NCBI GenBank assembly: GCA_027624135.1
Contig: JAQBXL010000017.1
Span: 1-32,061, forward strand
Source of the DNA: Chloroflexota bacterium
Lineage (GTDB): Bacteria > Chloroflexota > Dehalococcoidia > Lucifugimonadales > UBA3495
Direction: 5' to 3'
DNA length: 32,061 nucleotides
Program-made: the position numbers and the translations under genes
Part shown: one piece after another, positions 7,367 to 15,853 of the stretch
How positions within the stretch are numbered: the first letter of the stretch is position 1
Layout: each line of letters begins with the position of its first letter
Notes under the pieces: generated by a model
What the model saw: only the letters and a program-made list of their open reading frames with translations
What the model was told of the DNA's origin: nothing
Databases searched by the model: none

Positions 7367-8290
7367 ATGTCAATCCTTATTCGCAGGTCCAACTTGATGG
7401 TCCCGGTCACCAATGACCGGTTCGTGCAGGGCGCCTGGCGTCACGGCGCAGACGCCATTACTTTAGATTTGGAAGACGGTGTCGTGCCAGCTTTCAAGGC
7501 CAGTGCCCGAGGATTGGTCAAGGACGCCGTTGCGGCAGTAGGAAAGGGAGCCGCCGAAATATTCGTCCGTGTCAACAAAGAGTTCATGGAAGCCGACATA
7601 GATGCTTCGGTATGGCCAGGCCTCTCCGGAATCATGTTGCCCAAGGTCGAATCTCCTGAAGACGTGATTCAGGCGTCAGAGCTTCTCCGCGCACTAGAAG
7701 GTAAGCGTGGGATAGAGCCTGGCACATTGAATCTGATAGTGCTATTGGAGTCGGCCAATGCCATTTGGCGGGTCCGGGAGATCATCTCCGCCGGTGAGCG
7801 GGTTTCCCAAGTAGGAATAGACGAAAGCGATCTTTCAGCCAAACTCGGAATAAGCCCGCTACCAGAATACGACCCGTTCGTTTATGCGCGGGGCCGTGTG
7901 GCCATCGAAGGCACCGCTGCCGGTGTACAGCCGGTGGGCATCGCCTATCCCTTGGGCGCCATGGCGAGTCTGTTGCCCGATGAAGACATGCTCAAAATTG
8001 CAACCGACTCCAAGAACCTGGGGTTCAAGGGGATTATTTGCCCCCACCCTTCTTGGATCTCATCGGTCAACACCGCTTTCACTCCAACCGAGTCTGAAGT
8101 GGACTTTTACACCCAGGTTCGCGAGGTCTTCGCCCAGGCCATCGCCGCAGGAACCGCAGCGGTGCCCTTCCACGGCCGCATGATCGATGTGCCAGTGGAT
8201 GAATGGGCGAAAGTAGTGATGGCGACATCAACGGCCTGCCGGCAGCGAGACGCCGAGAAACAAACCGCCTTGGCAGCAGCCTCTCGGTAA
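7367..8290 (+). CDS. CitE-like CoA-ester lyase, paralog 3
   Basis: A 307-residue member of the same family and last gene of the operon. Catalytic landmarks are intact: LDLEDGV at 33-39, FVRVN with Arg68, IMLPKVES at 89-96, VLLESANAI with the Glu ligand near 125, and DESDLSAKLG with the Asp ligand near 155. The start overlaps the previous gene's end region (ATG 3 bp after its stop). The closest sequence resemblance within the window is to the second paralog, so the two intact copies could form a heteromer or have separate substrates. A convergent ADP-forming CoA synthetase ends 36 bp downstream and could supply the CoA esters. Confidence 0.87.
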   Translation: MSILIRRSNLMVPVTNDRFVQGAWRHGADAITLDLEDGVVPAFKASARGLVKDAVAAVGKGAAEIFVRVNKEFMEADIDASVWPGLSGIMLPKVESPEDVIQASELLRALEGKRGIEPGTLNLIVLLESANAIWRVREIISAGERVSQVGIDESDLSAKLGISPLPEYDPFVYARGRVAIEGTAAGVQPVGIAYPLGAMASLLPDEDMLKIATDSKNLGFKGIICPHPSWISSVNTAFTPTESEVDFYTQVREVFAQAIAAGTAAVPFHGRMIDVPVDEWAKVVMATSTACRQRDAEKQTALAAASR

Positions 8291-8326
8291 CGACCTACCG
8301 GTAACGAAAGGCTGGCTGGAGCCGGA

Positions 8327-10483
8327 CTAGGACCGGAATATCGCCACGGCGTCAGCCGCCTTCACTCCTTGACCGGCAGGCAACACCATCAGCGGGTTGA
8401 TGTCTAGCTCGGCGAGACTACCCTCCAGTTGGGTGCCTAAATGGGAGACCTGCACCAGTGTTTTCACCAGGGCGTCAACATCGGCGGCTGGCCGTCCCCT
8501 GAACCGTTGCAGCAGGCGTGCACCCTTCACCTCAGCGATCATCCCCCGGGCGTCGCTTTCGTCTATGGGGCACAAGCGCAGGGCCACGTCGTTGTAGACC
8601 TCCACCATCACTCCACCTGTTCCGAAGAGAAGCGCCGGGCCTAGCTGAGAGTCATAGCTGATTCCTACGATTACTTCTGTGGCGTCGCGGACCATCTCTT
8701 GGACCAACACGCCATTCATCGTCCCTGATCCAGACCCGCCTCCCAGATCGGCCGCCGCCGCAATAGACACTATGGTTTCGTATGCTGATCTCACCGCGTT
8801 CTCGTCATGAAGTCCCAACATGACCAATCCAGCCTCGGTTTTGTGGGGCATGTTGGTCACATCGGCTTTCAATACAACCGGATAGCCGATCTCGCCAGCA
8901 GCCCTTACAGCATCGTCGGCATTCTCTACCAGCGTCTCTCCGGTTATGGGAACGCCCCACTCGGCCAGCAATGCCTTGCTCGAGTGCTCTGAAAGGGCGA
9001 TACCACCAGTGGCTGACAGGCGAGCGGCAACCGCCTGCTGCTGTGGGCTGATGGCCGGGGATTCAGGGAATCCGGTTGGGCCACGGTGGCCCAACCAATC
9101 GTGGTAGTCCAGCAAGGTGCGGATCCCGGAAGCCAATCGGTTGGGAGTGTAGAAGACAGGAATGCGGGCCTTTTTCAACATGTCCAGACCGGCGGGCTCC
9201 CTTCGGCTGCCCGTCCAGAGGAATGCCAGGGCCATTTCCTTGGCCAGGTCCCGTTGGGCAATGACCTGCTTCGCTTGGGCATCGCCACCAGAACTCGCCA
9301 CTACCAGCGTGCCCATTGCGGGGTCTCCCGCCATGAATTGCATGATCTCCGGGAAGGAATCGCTATTGGCAAAGCCAGTGACATCAGAGGGATTTGCGGC
9401 CCAACCGAAGCCTTTTAGCACGTCATTGATTCCGTCCCGGGCGGTGTCGTTTAGTTCGGGAAGATCCAAGCCCACCTGGCCGCACATGTCAGCCGTAAGT
9501 GAACTTATACCGCCTGAATGGGAGACCACTGCCAGGCCTTTGGCGGCTGGCGCCGGAGAATTAGCCAGGAGGTTGCAGACCTCCAAGAGCTCATCGTAAT
9601 CAGCAACACGAATCACCCCGTATTGGGCTAGAGCGGCGTCATATAGGGCGTCCATGCCCGTAAGCGCTGCCGTGTGAGACTGGGCGGCCTTTGCGCCCAA
9701 TTCCGACCGACCGATCTTGATCAGGACGATGGGCTTGCCGCGTTGGGCTGCCAATTTGGCAACTTCGATGAACTCCCCAGCGTCTTTGAATCCCTCTACG
9801 AAACCGGCAATCACCTTCGTGTCATCGTCATCCAGCAGGTAGCGCACAAAGTCCGAGAAGTCCAGGTCAGCCTCGTTCCCTGTGGAGATGATGTAGCTAA
9901 GCCCGATTCCGCTGTCGACCGCCCGGTTCAAGAAGGGACCGAAGGCCGAAGCGCCGCTTTGACAGACCAGGCCCACTGACCCGCCAAGCCCTTCGGCGCC
10001 CCGGGATGAGGCGCTAACCCAGATGTCGTCCTTCACATTGGCCAAGCCTAGGCAATTGGGTCCGCTGATACGCAATCCCGATTCCCTGGCAAATGCGCCT
10101 AATTGTTCCTGCAACTCCCGTCCTTCTGAAGTGCCACGCTCGGAAAAACCCGCTGAAATGACAATAGCAGCGCGGATTCCTTTTTGGTGGCTCTCTTTGA
10201 GCACATTCATTACCTGACCCGAGGAGACGACCACGCCAACGACGTCCGGCGCTTCGGGGAGGTCAGTCACGCTTGGATAACATTTGACCCCCATCACTTC
10301 TTCATAGCGAGGGTTAACCGGGTATACGTTGATCCGGTCCGCCGATTTCAGTGCGGCGGCCAGCATCCGGCCGCCGTATTGCATCCGGGGGGTGGCGCCA
10401 ACCACCGCGATGGAACGGGGATTCAGCATCTTGTCGATGGAGGAAAGTTGGTCATCGGTCCAGGTAGTCACAGGCGGCTCCAT
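8327..10483 (-). CDS. Acyl/acetyl-CoA synthetase (ADP-forming), fused alpha-beta
   Basis: A 718-residue fusion of the two NDP-forming acyl-CoA synthetase subunits: acyl-CoA + ADP + Pi to acid + CoA + ATP, reversible. Residues about 15-110 form the CoA-binding Rossmann domain (NPRSIAVVGAT). The succinyl-CoA-ligase-like domains follow, with the phosphorylated histidine expected at His270 in AAQSHTAALTG. NPSDVTG lies near residue 364. The C-terminal third (about 490-715) is an ATP-grasp domain with ADVTNMPHKTEAG and ELDINPLMV. Length is standard for fused forms. The ATG is clear but no strong ribosome site precedes it. It lies 120 bp downstream of the OsmC selenoprotein gene on the same strand and converges on three CoA-lyase-like genes. 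Substrate range is unknown. Confidence 0.92.
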   Translation of the reverse strand: MEPPVTTWTDDQLSSIDKMLNPRSIAVVGATPRMQYGGRMLAAALKSADRINVYPVNPRYEEVMGVKCYPSVTDLPEAPDVVGVVVSSGQVMNVLKESHQKGIRAAIVISAGFSERGTSEGRELQEQLGAFARESGLRISGPNCLGLANVKDDIWVSASSRGAEGLGGSVGLVCQSGASAFGPFLNRAVDSGIGLSYIISTGNEADLDFSDFVRYLLDDDDTKVIAGFVEGFKDAGEFIEVAKLAAQRGKPIVLIKIGRSELGAKAAQSHTAALTGMDALYDAALAQYGVIRVADYDELLEVCNLLANSPAPAAKGLAVVSHSGGISSLTADMCGQVGLDLPELNDTARDGINDVLKGFGWAANPSDVTGFANSDSFPEIMQFMAGDPAMGTLVVASSGGDAQAKQVIAQRDLAKEMALAFLWTGSRREPAGLDMLKKARIPVFYTPNRLASGIRTLLDYHDWLGHRGPTGFPESPAISPQQQAVAARLSATGGIALSEHSSKALLAEWGVPITGETLVENADDAVRAAGEIGYPVVLKADVTNMPHKTEAGLVMLGLHDENAVRSAYETIVSIAAAADLGGGSGSGTMNGVLVQEMVRDATEVIVGISYDSQLGPALLFGTGGVMVEVYNDVALRLCPIDESDARGMIAEVKGARLLQRFRGRPAADVDALVKTLVQVSHLGTQLEGSLAELDINPLMVLPAGQGVKAADAVAIFRS

Positions 10484-10603
10484 AGGTGTTATTTCTAGTG
10501 GGCGGGCGCTAGTCGTAATTATCCGAAACCGAGGCTACCATGCTTCGGCAAGATCTGCGACTAACCCAAATACATATTGGGACTCGGCTTCTACTAATTT
10601 TGC

Positions 10604-11623
10604 TTACTCTACTACCATTTCATGGTGCAGCAGAACGCCTCCATCTCGGTAGGCTATCGATAACGGATCGCGTTGAAGCGCCGCCTGCACCACGGTCAGC
10701 GGAGTCGTGCTCGGCGTTCCTGGCACGGTGATCCGGCGCAATACCTTGCGGTAGCCCACCACGCCCTCAGCGGCATTTGCCTGGGATTGACCCACGCCAC
10801 CGGCTGCGGCGATGAACAGTTCGACCAGGAGACCATCAGAACCTTCGGTCACTTGGGGCAACAGCCGACTCAATGTGGACACCGTTGATGCAGCCCAGGC
10901 GCCGTGGGCCAGCGGGAAGGGACCTGGCGCCATCCCTTCTGAGCTATGGCCCCCAAGCACGAGCCAACGGCTTGGGCGGGTCAGGTTCTGGTATCTCACC
11001 GAGACCTTGGCTTCACCTTCTCGAACCATGCCACCGGATCCGTCATATTCTTTCGTATCTAGCAGGTATTGACCAGAAACCGTTCCAGCGGAGATGGAGG
11101 GAATGTCGCCCTCAAGCGGCTCGAGGGATTCGGGATACGGAGAGGCTGATGCAACATCTCCGGAACTCCATACCACCTCGTCTTCGATCTGCATGGAGCC
11201 TTTGTTTAGAGCTTGGCCCACCGGACAGAAATTGGAGGCTCGCTCAAGCCGGACCCGCTCACTTTCTGAGATACTCCCTTTCAAAGTCACCAACTCCCGG
11301 ACTCCAAATCCGATGGAATTCGGAATTTCGGTAGGTACGACTTCGAATTCGACTTTGATGTCGTCTAGAGAGATGTTTCCTCGGTAGGCCACGCCTACCA
11401 ATGTAACAATGGTTCAAGCAGCCCAAGCCGCCACCGACAGGTATTGCGGGGGAGGGCCAGGAATATCGGAGTTTGAGTTTTGCATGCCGGTCACATATGA
11501 CCATGGCCCCGCCAAGCCTGGCGCTGCCCCGACCACGGTGAGGATAGCGTCATTTCCAACAGGCCGCGCGATTATGCCCGGCTTACTTTGATAATCCGTC
11601 CCGATATTTGTTCCTTCGACCAT
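10604..11623 (-). CDS. OsmC-like selenoprotein, duplicated OsmC domain (Sec at in-frame TGA 11414-11416)
   Basis: One 339-codon frame, interrupted only by TGA as codon 70, reads through from ATG 11623 (GAGGT ribosome site) to TAA at 10604. Around the TGA the protein reads QYLSVAAWAA-U-TIVTLVG, followed by ISLDDIKVEFEV. This is the OsmC/Ohr pattern in which the residue at U is the peroxidatic Cys. The resolving Cys follows at residue 133 in RASNFCPVGQAL, and it is the only other Cys I see. OsmC proteins reduce organic hydroperoxides, so Sec would make a more reactive version. The C-terminal half repeats the module: GPFPLAHGAWAAS-TVSTL has Ser246 where domain 1 has Sec70. A SECIS-like hairpin lies just downstream of the TGA. 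It is divergent from a luciferase-like gene and precedes the CoA synthetase. The alternative is a nonsense-mutated pseudogene. Confidence 0.85.
11381..11401 (-). promoter_or_regulatory. Candidate bacterial SECIS element (OsmC-like gene)
   Basis: In the transcript, 14 nt after UGA, GGUAGGC pairs perfectly with GCCUACC around a GUG loop, and a U-G and a U-A pair extend the base. The apical loop begins 21 nt after the UGA and starts with G. This matches the known bacterial SECIS layout (short stem, loop 16-37 nt from UGA, G among the first loop bases). Confidence 0.75.
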
Positions 11624-11653
11624 TAGCTACCTCAACGTTTGTCAATTGCGGTA

Positions 11654-11682
11654 TTGTAACCGTAATTATTCAATCATAAGAT
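11654..11682 (+). promoter_or_regulatory. Sigma70-type promoter of the luciferase-like gene
   Basis: TTGTAA (11654-11659), a 17-bp spacer, TAAGAT (11677-11682), about 54 bp before the ATG at 11736. On the opposite strand TACAAT overlaps the same stretch and could serve the divergent OsmC-like gene, but its -35 is poor. Confidence 0.55.
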
Positions 11683-11735
11683 GATTCTCGCGGAATCGGT
11701 TGGGCTGGGACTTTTGGAGCAGATAGGGGACGGAA

Positions 11736-12653
11736 ATGAAGATCGGCGTGAACTTGGTCAACTTCGGGCCAGACGCAAATCCTAAGGCGTTGATGCGTTG
11801 GGCTCAGTTATCGGAATCCTTGGGCTATCACCTGTTGATGACGTCCGACCACATCGCCATGACTCCAGAAGTCAACGCACGTTATCCCGCTCCATTCTAT
11901 GAGCCTATCTCCTTGCTTGGCTGGCTGGCCGGTGTCACGAGCACCATCGAGATCGGCACGACCGTGATCATCGTTCCTTATCGCAGCCCGCTTGAAGTCG
12001 CCAGAGCCTGTGCCAATATCGATCAGCTCAGTGGGGGCCGATTCATCCTAGGTGTTGGCATTGGATGGGCCCAGGAGGAATTCAAGTCATTGCGTGTCCC
12101 CTTCAAGTCCAGAGGCGCCATTACCAACGAATATCTGGAGGCGATCAAGCTCCTTTGGACCCAGGATGTGGCGTCCTATGAGGGCAAGTTCATATCGTTC
12201 AAGGATGTGCATACCGCGCCGCGGCCGGTCCGGTCCCCGCATCCTCCTATCTGGGTGGGCGGTCCCAGCGATGCAGCATTGCGGCGCACCGTCCGGTACG
12301 GAGACGCTTGGCATCCCGTGCGGGTGCGCATGGATTGGTTCAAGGACACTGGGATTCCTCGCCTCCAGCAGATCGCTGAGGAAGAGGGTAAGCCCATGCC
12401 CCCGTTGTGTCCAAGGATCAGGCTCAGACTAACAGACTCACCGATCCCTGACGCAGATCGTTTTCTGGGAGAAGGCACCCTAGACCAGGTGCACCGCGAC
12501 CTGTCTGAGCTAGAAGCAATGGGATGCTCCTACGTAGTTTTGGATACGTACTGCGATGATCTAGAGCTAGTAAGGAACGGCGAAACATCTTGGCGGTTGT
12601 TGCGCACAATGGCTGAGAAAGTGCTGGATCTGGAGAACCAGACAGTGCGCTGA
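11736..12653 (+). CDS. LLM-class F420-/FMN-dependent oxidoreductase
   Basis: A 305-residue luciferase-like monooxygenase-family TIM barrel. MKIGVNLVNFGP opens the first strand; the cofactor pocket motifs TSDHIAMTP near residue 41, GTTVIIVPYRSPLEVAR near 73 and LSGGRFILGVGIGW near 95 are typical of F420-dependent members. IWVGGPSDAALRR near 170 and GDAWHP near 187 complete the pattern. These proteins use F420H2 or FMNH2 to oxidise or oxygenate diverse organic molecules, and expanded families of them are reported in SAR202-type Chloroflexota. It has its own promoter, is divergent from the OsmC-like selenoprotein, and ends in TGA, showing UGA is a stop in this genome. Cofactor choice is an inference. 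Confidence 0.88.
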   Translation: MKIGVNLVNFGPDANPKALMRWAQLSESLGYHLLMTSDHIAMTPEVNARYPAPFYEPISLLGWLAGVTSTIEIGTTVIIVPYRSPLEVARACANIDQLSGGRFILGVGIGWAQEEFKSLRVPFKSRGAITNEYLEAIKLLWTQDVASYEGKFISFKDVHTAPRPVRSPHPPIWVGGPSDAALRRTVRYGDAWHPVRVRMDWFKDTGIPRLQQIAEEEGKPMPPLCPRIRLRLTDSPIPDADRFLGEGTLDQVHRDLSELEAMGCSYVVLDTYCDDLELVRNGETSWRLLRTMAEKVLDLENQTVR

Positions 12654-12741
12654 CCGCCAACACCGACTGTGATTAAATGACGGCGTTAGATTTTCTAGTT
12701 AGCCGTTATCCCCAGAAGACCAAAAATAAGGAGTCGCCACT

Positions 12742-13452
12742 ATGGAACCAGTCATAAGAAACTTCAGGACCTTTGCGCCGGGCCAGGCCGCCCGGGTCAT
12801 ATCTCTGGACGACAACCCGCCCACCTGCACCATGAGCTATTCGGTCATCGAGCCTGGCAAGACCAGCTCCCACCACATACACCCGTGGGAACATGAGGTC
12901 TATGTCATGGAGGGCTCGGGCACCCTAATCTGCGACGGGAAGGAATACCCGGTGAAAGCCGGCGACGCGATGTACATACCCGGCAATGTGGACCACTACA
13001 CCCTGAATGATGGCGGCCAAGGCAACATCCGCCGCATCGAGATCAATCCCCTCATCGCCGCCCAGAGTGGTGGCGCAGGCAACGACGGCGGGCAGGGCAC
13101 GGGAGAACCGCCGGTCATCCGCAACTTCAAAGACCTGAATTCCGAATCTGGGAGCCGGATCCTTGGAATCAGCGACGGTGTGCCGACCTACTTGATGCTA
13201 TACAACGGCGCGATGGCCCCGGGGGCAGTGAGTCATCCGGATACCGGCGGGCATATCCACGAGTGGGAACACGTGGTCTACGTGCTGGAAGGCACCGGCA
13301 TCCTCGGCTGCGGCGGAAAAGACTACACGGTCTCCGAGGGTGACGCCATCCTGGTGCCACAAAACACCCAGCACCAGTGGCGCAACGAGTCCGACGCGCC
13401 GGTGCTACGTGTGACCTTCAATCCTGTGGCGTCCGACGCCGCCGAGCACTAG
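12742..13452 (+). CDS. Tandem cupin (bicupin) domain protein
   Basis: A 236-residue protein of two cupin-2 barrels joined by a Gly-rich linker (AAQSGGAGNDGGQGTGEPP, about residues 106-124). Each half opens with a similar segment (PVIRNFRTF and PVIRNFKDL), showing internal duplication. Metal-ligand sets are present twice: SHHIHPWEHEVYVMEGSG with GNVDHY in the first, and GGHIHEWEHVVYVLEGTG with NTQHQW in the second. A metal-dependent dioxygenase, isomerase or small-molecule sensor role is possible; the family does not say which. AAGGAG lies before the ATG. The upstream luciferase-like gene on the same strand is 88 bp away, so co-transcription is plausible. Confidence 0.85.
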   Translation: MEPVIRNFRTFAPGQAARVISLDDNPPTCTMSYSVIEPGKTSSHHIHPWEHEVYVMEGSGTLICDGKEYPVKAGDAMYIPGNVDHYTLNDGGQGNIRRIEINPLIAAQSGGAGNDGGQGTGEPPVIRNFKDLNSESGSRILGISDGVPTYLMLYNGAMAPGAVSHPDTGGHIHEWEHVVYVLEGTGILGCGGKDYTVSEGDAILVPQNTQHQWRNESDAPVLRVTFNPVASDAAEH

Positions 13453-13457
13453 GAGTC

Positions 13458-13649
13458 TTATCCCCACGGCTTCTCAGCCGCCGAGTTTCGGCCAGAGATC
13501 CGTCCAAAAGCCAGGCACTCCCCGATGTTGCCAGTTCCCTGGTAAAGATGGCTGTTGATGGACCTAAGCGCCCCCGCGCTGTAGAGGCGGGGCAGGGGGC
13601 TGCCATCGGGGCGGACGATCTGGCCTTTGCTGTTGCGCCTGGGACCACC
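13458..13649 (-). pseudogene. 3' remnant of an FAD-dependent (fumarate-reductase-like) flavoprotein
   Basis: On the minus strand a 63-codon stretch ending in TAA (13458-13460) reads GGPRRNSKGQIVRPDGSPLP, then RLYSAGALRSINSHLYQGTG, then NIGECLAFGRISGRNSAAEK-PWG. This is the C-terminal FAD-binding tail of fumarate-reductase/3-ketosteroid-dehydrogenase-like flavoproteins (GGPxRN, PRLYSAGELG, GGGNIxECLAFGRIAG). The remaining 400 or so residues are absent, no start codon lies in frame, and the frame upstream reads into the stop of the small cupin gene. It is a relic of a deletion between the two flanking cupin genes. Confidence 0.75.
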
Positions 13650-13730
13650 GTTTCCCTTATCTTCGAAATTCCCAAGGGAGTTAGTATCTCCGTTTCGACG
13701 CCGGGTTGATGCATAAGCACTTGAGCCGGG

Positions 13731-14063
13731 TTAGTCCTTCAATATAACGTACACAGCAGATGACGGGGTGAGGTCGAGGTGGGCGTGGCCTCGGCCCGTC
13801 ACGTCTTCCATCAGTCGAATGTCGCCGCCTCGAAGCACCTGCTTTGAGCCGTCACTGGTCGTGATTTCGACCTCCCCGGAAAGATGGATTATCAGGCGCC
13901 GTTCTGGCAGCGGGTGGAAGTCCATATTTCTAGTGCCGTCAAAATGTTGGACCCTCACTTCTGAGACATTGGTCAACGCGCCCAATTCGGGGCGGTCCTC
14001 CAGTCGCAGTTCCTCGATATGACTCTCACCGTCGCTCCCCGCGAAAACTCGGTACATCGCCAT
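13731..14063 (-). CDS. Small single-domain cupin protein
   Basis: A 110-residue cupin-like beta-barrel protein with FHPLPERRLIIHLSGEVEI near residue 48, GSKQVLRGGDIRLMEDVTG near 72 and GHAHLDLTPSSAVYVIL at the end, following the usual cupin order. Only some of the standard His/Glu metal ligands are evident (His50, and His residues in GRGHAHLD), so metal binding is uncertain. AGAGGTG precedes the ATG. It is the last gene of the minus-strand operon, 47 bp after the UGSC-type selenoprotein, and is followed by a flavoprotein relic. It may bind or sense the pathway's product. Confidence 0.75.
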   Translation of the reverse strand: MAMYRVFAGSDGESHIEELRLEDRPELGALTNVSEVRVQHFDGTRNMDFHPLPERRLIIHLSGEVEITTSDGSKQVLRGGDIRLMEDVTGRGHAHLDLTPSSAVYVILKD

Positions 14064-14110
14064 GAATCACCTCTTTAGATGGCTAGCTTCTAATATCTTG
14101 TTATCGACGA

Positions 14111-15835
14111 CTAAACTTCTTCCACGGGCGACGTGGCTATGCCGTAGGTCCCATAGAAAAAGTTGGCGTAGTGGGTTGATCCTCCGGTGACGAAGAGCAG
14201 GTATTGCTCCGGGCTCTCCAGCGCCGGAATGGTCGCCTCGGGATCATCCTCCAGATGTTGCAACTCCGGGTGGTGCAGCCACTTGCCGTTGGCGTCCATG
14301 GGCATCGGCCCTTTGGCCAAGACCGACTTCAAAGAGATACGGCAGTTTTCGTGCAACCAGGACTGGGCGTCCTGCTTGCTCATGCCAGCCTCAGCCATTA
14401 TCACTGCCCGGGAAGGACTTAGGATGATGGGGTGATATGGCCCTTGATACGGCACTCGCTTGTTGGTGTGGCCAACTTGAGCGGACTGCCAACCCCTGAT
14501 CCAATCGCCCGCTCCGGCGTTCGGATAGAACATCATCGACGCGATGTTATTCAAGGTGTCCTCGTGGGTCTTGGATCTGGGATCGATGATTGTCGTCGGA
14601 CCGGTCACGGTTACCACCGTGACCGCGCTTTGCTCACGCTTGAACCCCTTGTCCATATGGTAGGGCTGCCAGGGACTGACCTCTTCGTTCTCGGCGATGC
14701 ACATCCCAAATTTAGTCGGCAGACCGATGAAATTGGGGTCTCCGGAGCCGGCGTTGCAGTAGCCGATATTGATCAGGCACAGGCGCAGCGCCCGACCGAT
14801 GGCGGTGTTCGCGCTATTGATGACGCCCGGTCCCATTGCGGTAGTCCCGAAGTTGATCCCGGCCTTCTTGGCGATGGGGCCATTGACCAGGATAATGGGC
14901 GCTTCTGTGTGGCCGGAGACTTGCATATCGCGGTGGTTCATCTCCGGTTGGGCCAGGCAGTCTATCGCGGCAAGGAGAACCGGGAATTGCTCCGGACGGC
15001 AACCGGCCATGACGGCGTTGATAGCAATCTTTTCGACTGTCGCCAGCCCGAAGCCGGGCTCCATCACCATCAGCACGTCTCCGGGGGCTCTCCTGGTTCC
15101 CTTCAGCATTTCCTCGACGGCTGCCGGCGTGGGAGGCATGACTGGGATGCCGTCGCTCCAATCCCGTTCCGCCAGGAAGCGGTTCACCGCGTCCAGCCCG
15201 GAGGGCGTCTCATCCATCTCTATCGTGAACGTCTCCGTGGTCTGACCCCCGGTCCTTGCCCTGCGAGTGCCCCCAGCGGGAACTTCCAACGTAGTGAGGC
15301 CCCGAATGATGTCATCGATCTGCTCATCCACCATTTTGTGGATGAAATCGGCCTGCTGCCCGGTGGTCGCGTGGGGGATGGTGACGAACGCGGTGTTGGG
15401 CTGGCCCCATCCGTCCACACAGGATTGCCAAGCTCTGGTGAAACTTCTGGCGGCGATGGCTACCGCCGGCACCCCCGCTTTCTCGATTGCGACCATGTCA
15501 TGGGCAAGCCATGACGTGCAACCCCCTCAATGGGCGGTCGCTCCGATCATAGCGTCTACCTCAGTGGCTATCTTGGCCGCCTCTTCTTCATCGATATGAT
15601 TCCCTCGGCTCAGAGCGACGCGGCCGGGCCTGAGGTCTCCTCCGTAGCGCTCGAATCTTACGCTTGGGAACCGCTGACTGATGTGATGGGCCACCCGCTC
15701 GACGGCGATATCGGCGCCGCCCGTCATATTGTTGTACAGGCCAATGGTCTTACCATCAAGGCTGGCCAGGCGAGGCGCGGGAGGCACCTTGAAATCAACC
15801 CTTTCTGCGGCAGGGGACATGATCTGCAACTTCAT
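14111..15835 (-). CDS. UGSC-family selenoprotein with long C-terminal domain (Sec at in-frame TGA 15527-15529)
   Basis: One 574-residue frame interrupted only by TGA as codon 103. Around it the protein reads DAMIGATAH-U-GGCTSWLAHD, followed by MVAIEKAGVPAVAI. This is the UGSC-type pattern (Sec/Cys-Gly-Ser-Cys, then a DA..LE..G(I/V)P.V.I segment). Here the motif is U-G-G-C, a redox pair resembling CxxC. Residues 1-100 include KTIGLYNNMTGGADI, typical of the family's N-terminal alpha/beta unit. The C-terminal 380 residues form a second domain marked by DGIPVMPPT, TVEKIAINAVMAGCRPEQFP and PIILVNGP. GAGGAG precedes the ATG at 15835. A SECIS-like hairpin follows the TGA. It lies 18 bp after the threonine-synthase-like gene in the operon. 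The reaction is unknown; a thiol/selenol redox or reductive-elimination step is plausible. Confidence 0.85.
15497..15515 (-). promoter_or_regulatory. Candidate bacterial SECIS element (UGSC-type gene)
   Basis: 11 nt after UGA, GUCAUGG pairs perfectly with CCAUGAC around CUUGC, so the apical loop begins 18 nt after the UGA. An outer UUGC/GCAA pairing can enclose it. If the top G-C pair opens, the loop starts with G, as in known bacterial SECIS elements; as drawn it starts with C, the weakest point of the match. Confidence 0.6.
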
Positions 15836-15853
15836 GTAATTTCTCCTCTTGTA

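Noticed and set aside
10604-11401. OsmC C-terminal part as a separate gene starting at a TTG at 11401
   Set aside because: It would lack the first half of an OsmC domain; the upstream 69 codons are in frame and complete it, with a good ribosome site.
11259-11504. A frameshift in the OsmC-like gene
   Set aside because: The two parts are in the same frame, exactly 222 bases from start to start, so only the TGA interrupts them.
13377-13709. Plus-strand open frame running from the bicupin end into the gap
   Set aside because: It overlaps the real cupin in another frame, and the minus strand of the same stretch carries the flavoprotein relic.
14111-15496. The UGSC-type C-terminal part as a separate gene starting at an ATG at 15496
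   Set aside because: The frame continues upstream across a single TGA into the family's N-terminal module, and there is no ribosome site at this ATG.
14432-15514. 360-codon open frame on the plus strand opposite the UGSC-type gene
   Set aside because: It is antisense to a gene with clear motifs, its composition is rich in His/Arg/Asp as shadows are, and it has no ribosome site.
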